DNA of 64,000 nt, taken from positions 122,521 to 186,520 of the forward strand of contig NZ_CDBL01000055.1 in assembly GCF_000820005.1 (NCBI RefSeq), given 5' to 3'. Position 1 is the first letter of the stretch; each line of letters begins with the position of its first letter. The stretch is from Aeromonas piscicola (GTDB lineage: Bacteria; Pseudomonadota; Gammaproteobacteria; Enterobacterales; Aeromonadaceae). The notes beneath the pieces are model-generated. The model searched no databases, had not been told where the DNA came from, and saw only the letters and a program-made list of their open reading frames with translations. A program made the translations under genes and the position numbers. Below, in pieces: positions 62,768 through 64,000 of this stretch.

Positions 62768-64000
62768 ATGGAACAAGCCCTCGCATTTGCCCTCGCCTTG
62801 ACGCAGCAGCGCGATGAGCAGCACCTGTGCCACTGGTGGACCTCGACCCTCAATGCCAGCTTTCAGCCCAAGGGGATACTGCTAGGCATGCTGGACGTGA
62901 GCGGCCGCCAGCTCGAATGCACCGGCTGGGTCAAGGGGCAGAAGGTGGCGCTGGCGCTGGCGGTGGATGATTTTTCCCACCCACTCGCCTATGTGCTGCA
63001 CAAGGCCCAGCCCCGCACCTGGGACTCCCTGCACGGCGGGGCCCGCATCGAGCACGCCGCGTTTCGTACCTTGCTGGCCAACCTGGGTCAGCAGTGCGGC
63101 CTGCACGCTTTTCCGCTCAATGATGGCAACGGCAAGCCGTTTGCCGTGCTGGCCATGATGGACAGCGGCAATGTGCTGCAAGAGTGGACACAGCGCCCCG
63201 AACTGGCCCAGTTGTCACAGGTGTTCTGCAATCAGCTCACCCTCATTCGCGATCTTGGGCGCAGTCGGCGGGATCAGGGGGTGCTGCGCGACTCTCTGCG
63301 GCAAATAAAGGGAGAGGGAGAGCGACTGCGTCAGCATGAGAAGCTGCTGGGCGATCAGCTGATTGGCCAGTCGGCGGTGATCCGCGGGCTGCGCGAGCAG
63401 ATAAGCCTGGCGGGCCAGCACAAGCTGACCGTGCTCATTCAGGGGGAGACCGGCAGCGGCAAGGAGGTAGTCGCCCGGCTGGTGCACCAGTGCTCGGATC
63501 GCGCGGGCAAGCCGTTCGTCGCCATCAACTGCGCCGCCATTCCGGAAAACCTTATCGAGAGCGAGCTGTTCGGTTATCAGAAGGGGGCCTTCTCCGGCGC
63601 CCTTGCCAACAAGACAGGGCTGGTGGCCCAGGCCAATGGTGGCACCCTGTTTCTGGACGAGGTGGGCGACATGCCCGCCGCCATGCAGGCCAAGCTGCTG
63701 CGGGTGCTCGAAACCCGCAGTTACCGGCCGCTCGGGGCCGAGCAGGAGTGCCATTCCGATTTTCGCCTCATCGCCGCCACCCATCAGCCGCTCACCCGCC
63801 ATGTGGAGGAGGGGCAGTTCCGGGCCGATCTCTATCACCGCCTCTGCCAGTGTCTGCTGCTCATCGCCCCCCTGCGGGAGCACATGGATGACATCCCCCT
63901 GTTGTGCCAGCACTTCATGGCCCAGTTTGCCGCCCAGGATGGCAAGACCCTGGCAGGGTTGCAGCGCAAGTTCTTGAAGCAGCTGCAAAGTTATGACTTC
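62768..64000 (+). CDS. vasH: Sigma54-dependent T6SS regulator VasH (C-terminus off the right edge)
   Basis: 411 codons are present, in frame to the last base. Residues 1-190 are an N-terminal sensory region with no receiver-domain signature. The AAA+ domain follows: Walker A GETGSGKE (226-233), the sigma54-contact loop KGAFSGA (272-278) and Walker [12 protein letters not shown] near 291-301. The contact loop has Ser where most activators have Thr (GAFTGA). It is the last gene in view of the structural operon and the expected activator of the sigma54-type hcp promoter. The DNA-binding helix-turn-helix should lie beyond the window. Confidence 0.92.
   Translation, partial: MEQALAFALALTQQRDEQHLCHWWTSTLNASFQPKGILLGMLDVSGRQLECTGWVKGQKVALALAVDDFSHPLAYVLHKAQPRTWDSLHGGARIEHAAFRTLLANLGQQCGLHAFPLNDGNGKPFAVLAMMDSGNVLQEWTQRPELAQLSQVFCNQLTLIRDLGRSRRDQGVLRDSLRQIKGEGERLRQHEKLLGDQLIGQSAVIRGLREQISLAGQHKLTVLIQGETGSGKEVVARLVHQCSDRAGKPFVAINCAAIPENLIESELFGYQKGAFSGALANKTGLVAQANGGTLFLDEVGDMPAAMQAKLLRVLETRSYRPLGAEQECHSDFRLIAATHQPLTRHVEEGQFRADLYHRLCQCLLLIAPLREHMDDIPLLCQHFMAQFAAQDGKTLAGLQRKFLKQLQSYDF

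Noticed and set aside
60138..62786. Very long open frame antisense to clpV (about 880 codons) and similar long antisense frames over asrC, asrB and argA
   Set aside because: They mirror real genes in high-GC DNA, have no family motifs or ribosome sites, and show low-complexity His/Gln/Leu-rich translations.
1..64000. CRISPR array
   Set aside because: No regularly spaced direct repeats were seen. The periodic repeats in the rhs and Sel1 genes are coding.

Overview
The window looks like chromosome of a gamma-proteobacterium of the genus Aeromonas (A. hydrophila / A. dhakensis group). This rests on gene content: the anaerobic sulfite reductase asrABC, a lysine-riboswitch-controlled lysC next to argA, a DauA-type SulP transporter, and above all a type VI secretion (T6SS) locus in the order hcp-vgrG-DUF4123-rhs-immunity followed by tssB-C-E-F-G-fha-tssJ-K-L-clpV-vasH. 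Most of it is high-GC with Aeromonas-like codon use. AT-rich patches mark a solitary nuclease-like gene (about 16-17.4 kb) and the toxin/immunity tips of the rhs locus (about 46.2-48.9 kb). Species assignment is inference; no search was run.

Layout. 1-3.2 kb: start of cysG (siroheme synthesis) and asrABC, all on the minus strand, a natural pairing because AsrC is a siroheme enzyme. 3.4-15.8 kb: housekeeping genes, namely a patatin lipase, an S66 peptidase, an LtaS-type sulfatase broken by one frameshift, a divergent kinase-like protein, lysC with its lysine riboswitch, argA with an ARG box, msrA, and small DUF3802, GNAT and YjbR genes next to an alpha/beta hydrolase. 15.9-18 kb: an AT-rich gene with a C-terminal PD-(D/E)XK-like nuclease signature, then about 570 bp of unexplained DNA. 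18-25.3 kb: a lipoprotein, a three-gene ABC exporter/lipocalin operon (AttH-like), a DUF4357 protein and a Bcr/CflA drug exporter. 25.4-33.3 kb: a compact minus-strand array of a cytochrome-b-like membrane protein, a hexaheme c-type cytochrome, an Ftr1 iron permease, an FAD oxidoreductase, a secreted helical protein and a GT-C-like membrane protein. 33.4-37.8 kb: yqhA, a small secreted protein, two tRNA-Asn, dauA and tRNA-Ser.

38-64 kb: T6SS. A sigma54-type promoter and several GTTGC/GCAAC palindromes precede hcp. The spike protein VgrG, an adaptor (DUF4123) and a 1561-residue Rhs effector ending in an EHHH-type HNH nuclease are translationally coupled to the immunity gene. Behind them lie a collapsed second rhs tip, an orphan AT-rich ORF, an IS1-family relict and a Sel1-repeat lipoprotein. 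The structural operon then runs from the sheath (TssBC) through the baseplate (TssEFGK), FHA protein, membrane complex (TssJL), ClpV recycling ATPase and into the sigma54 activator VasH, which runs off the right edge. TssM, TssA and PAAR are not in the window.

The two regions I rate most worth follow-up are the Ftr1/hexaheme-cytochrome array, a gene combination I do not recognise as one of the described EfeUOB or FtrABCD systems, and the solitary AT-rich nuclease gene as a possible single-gene defence system.
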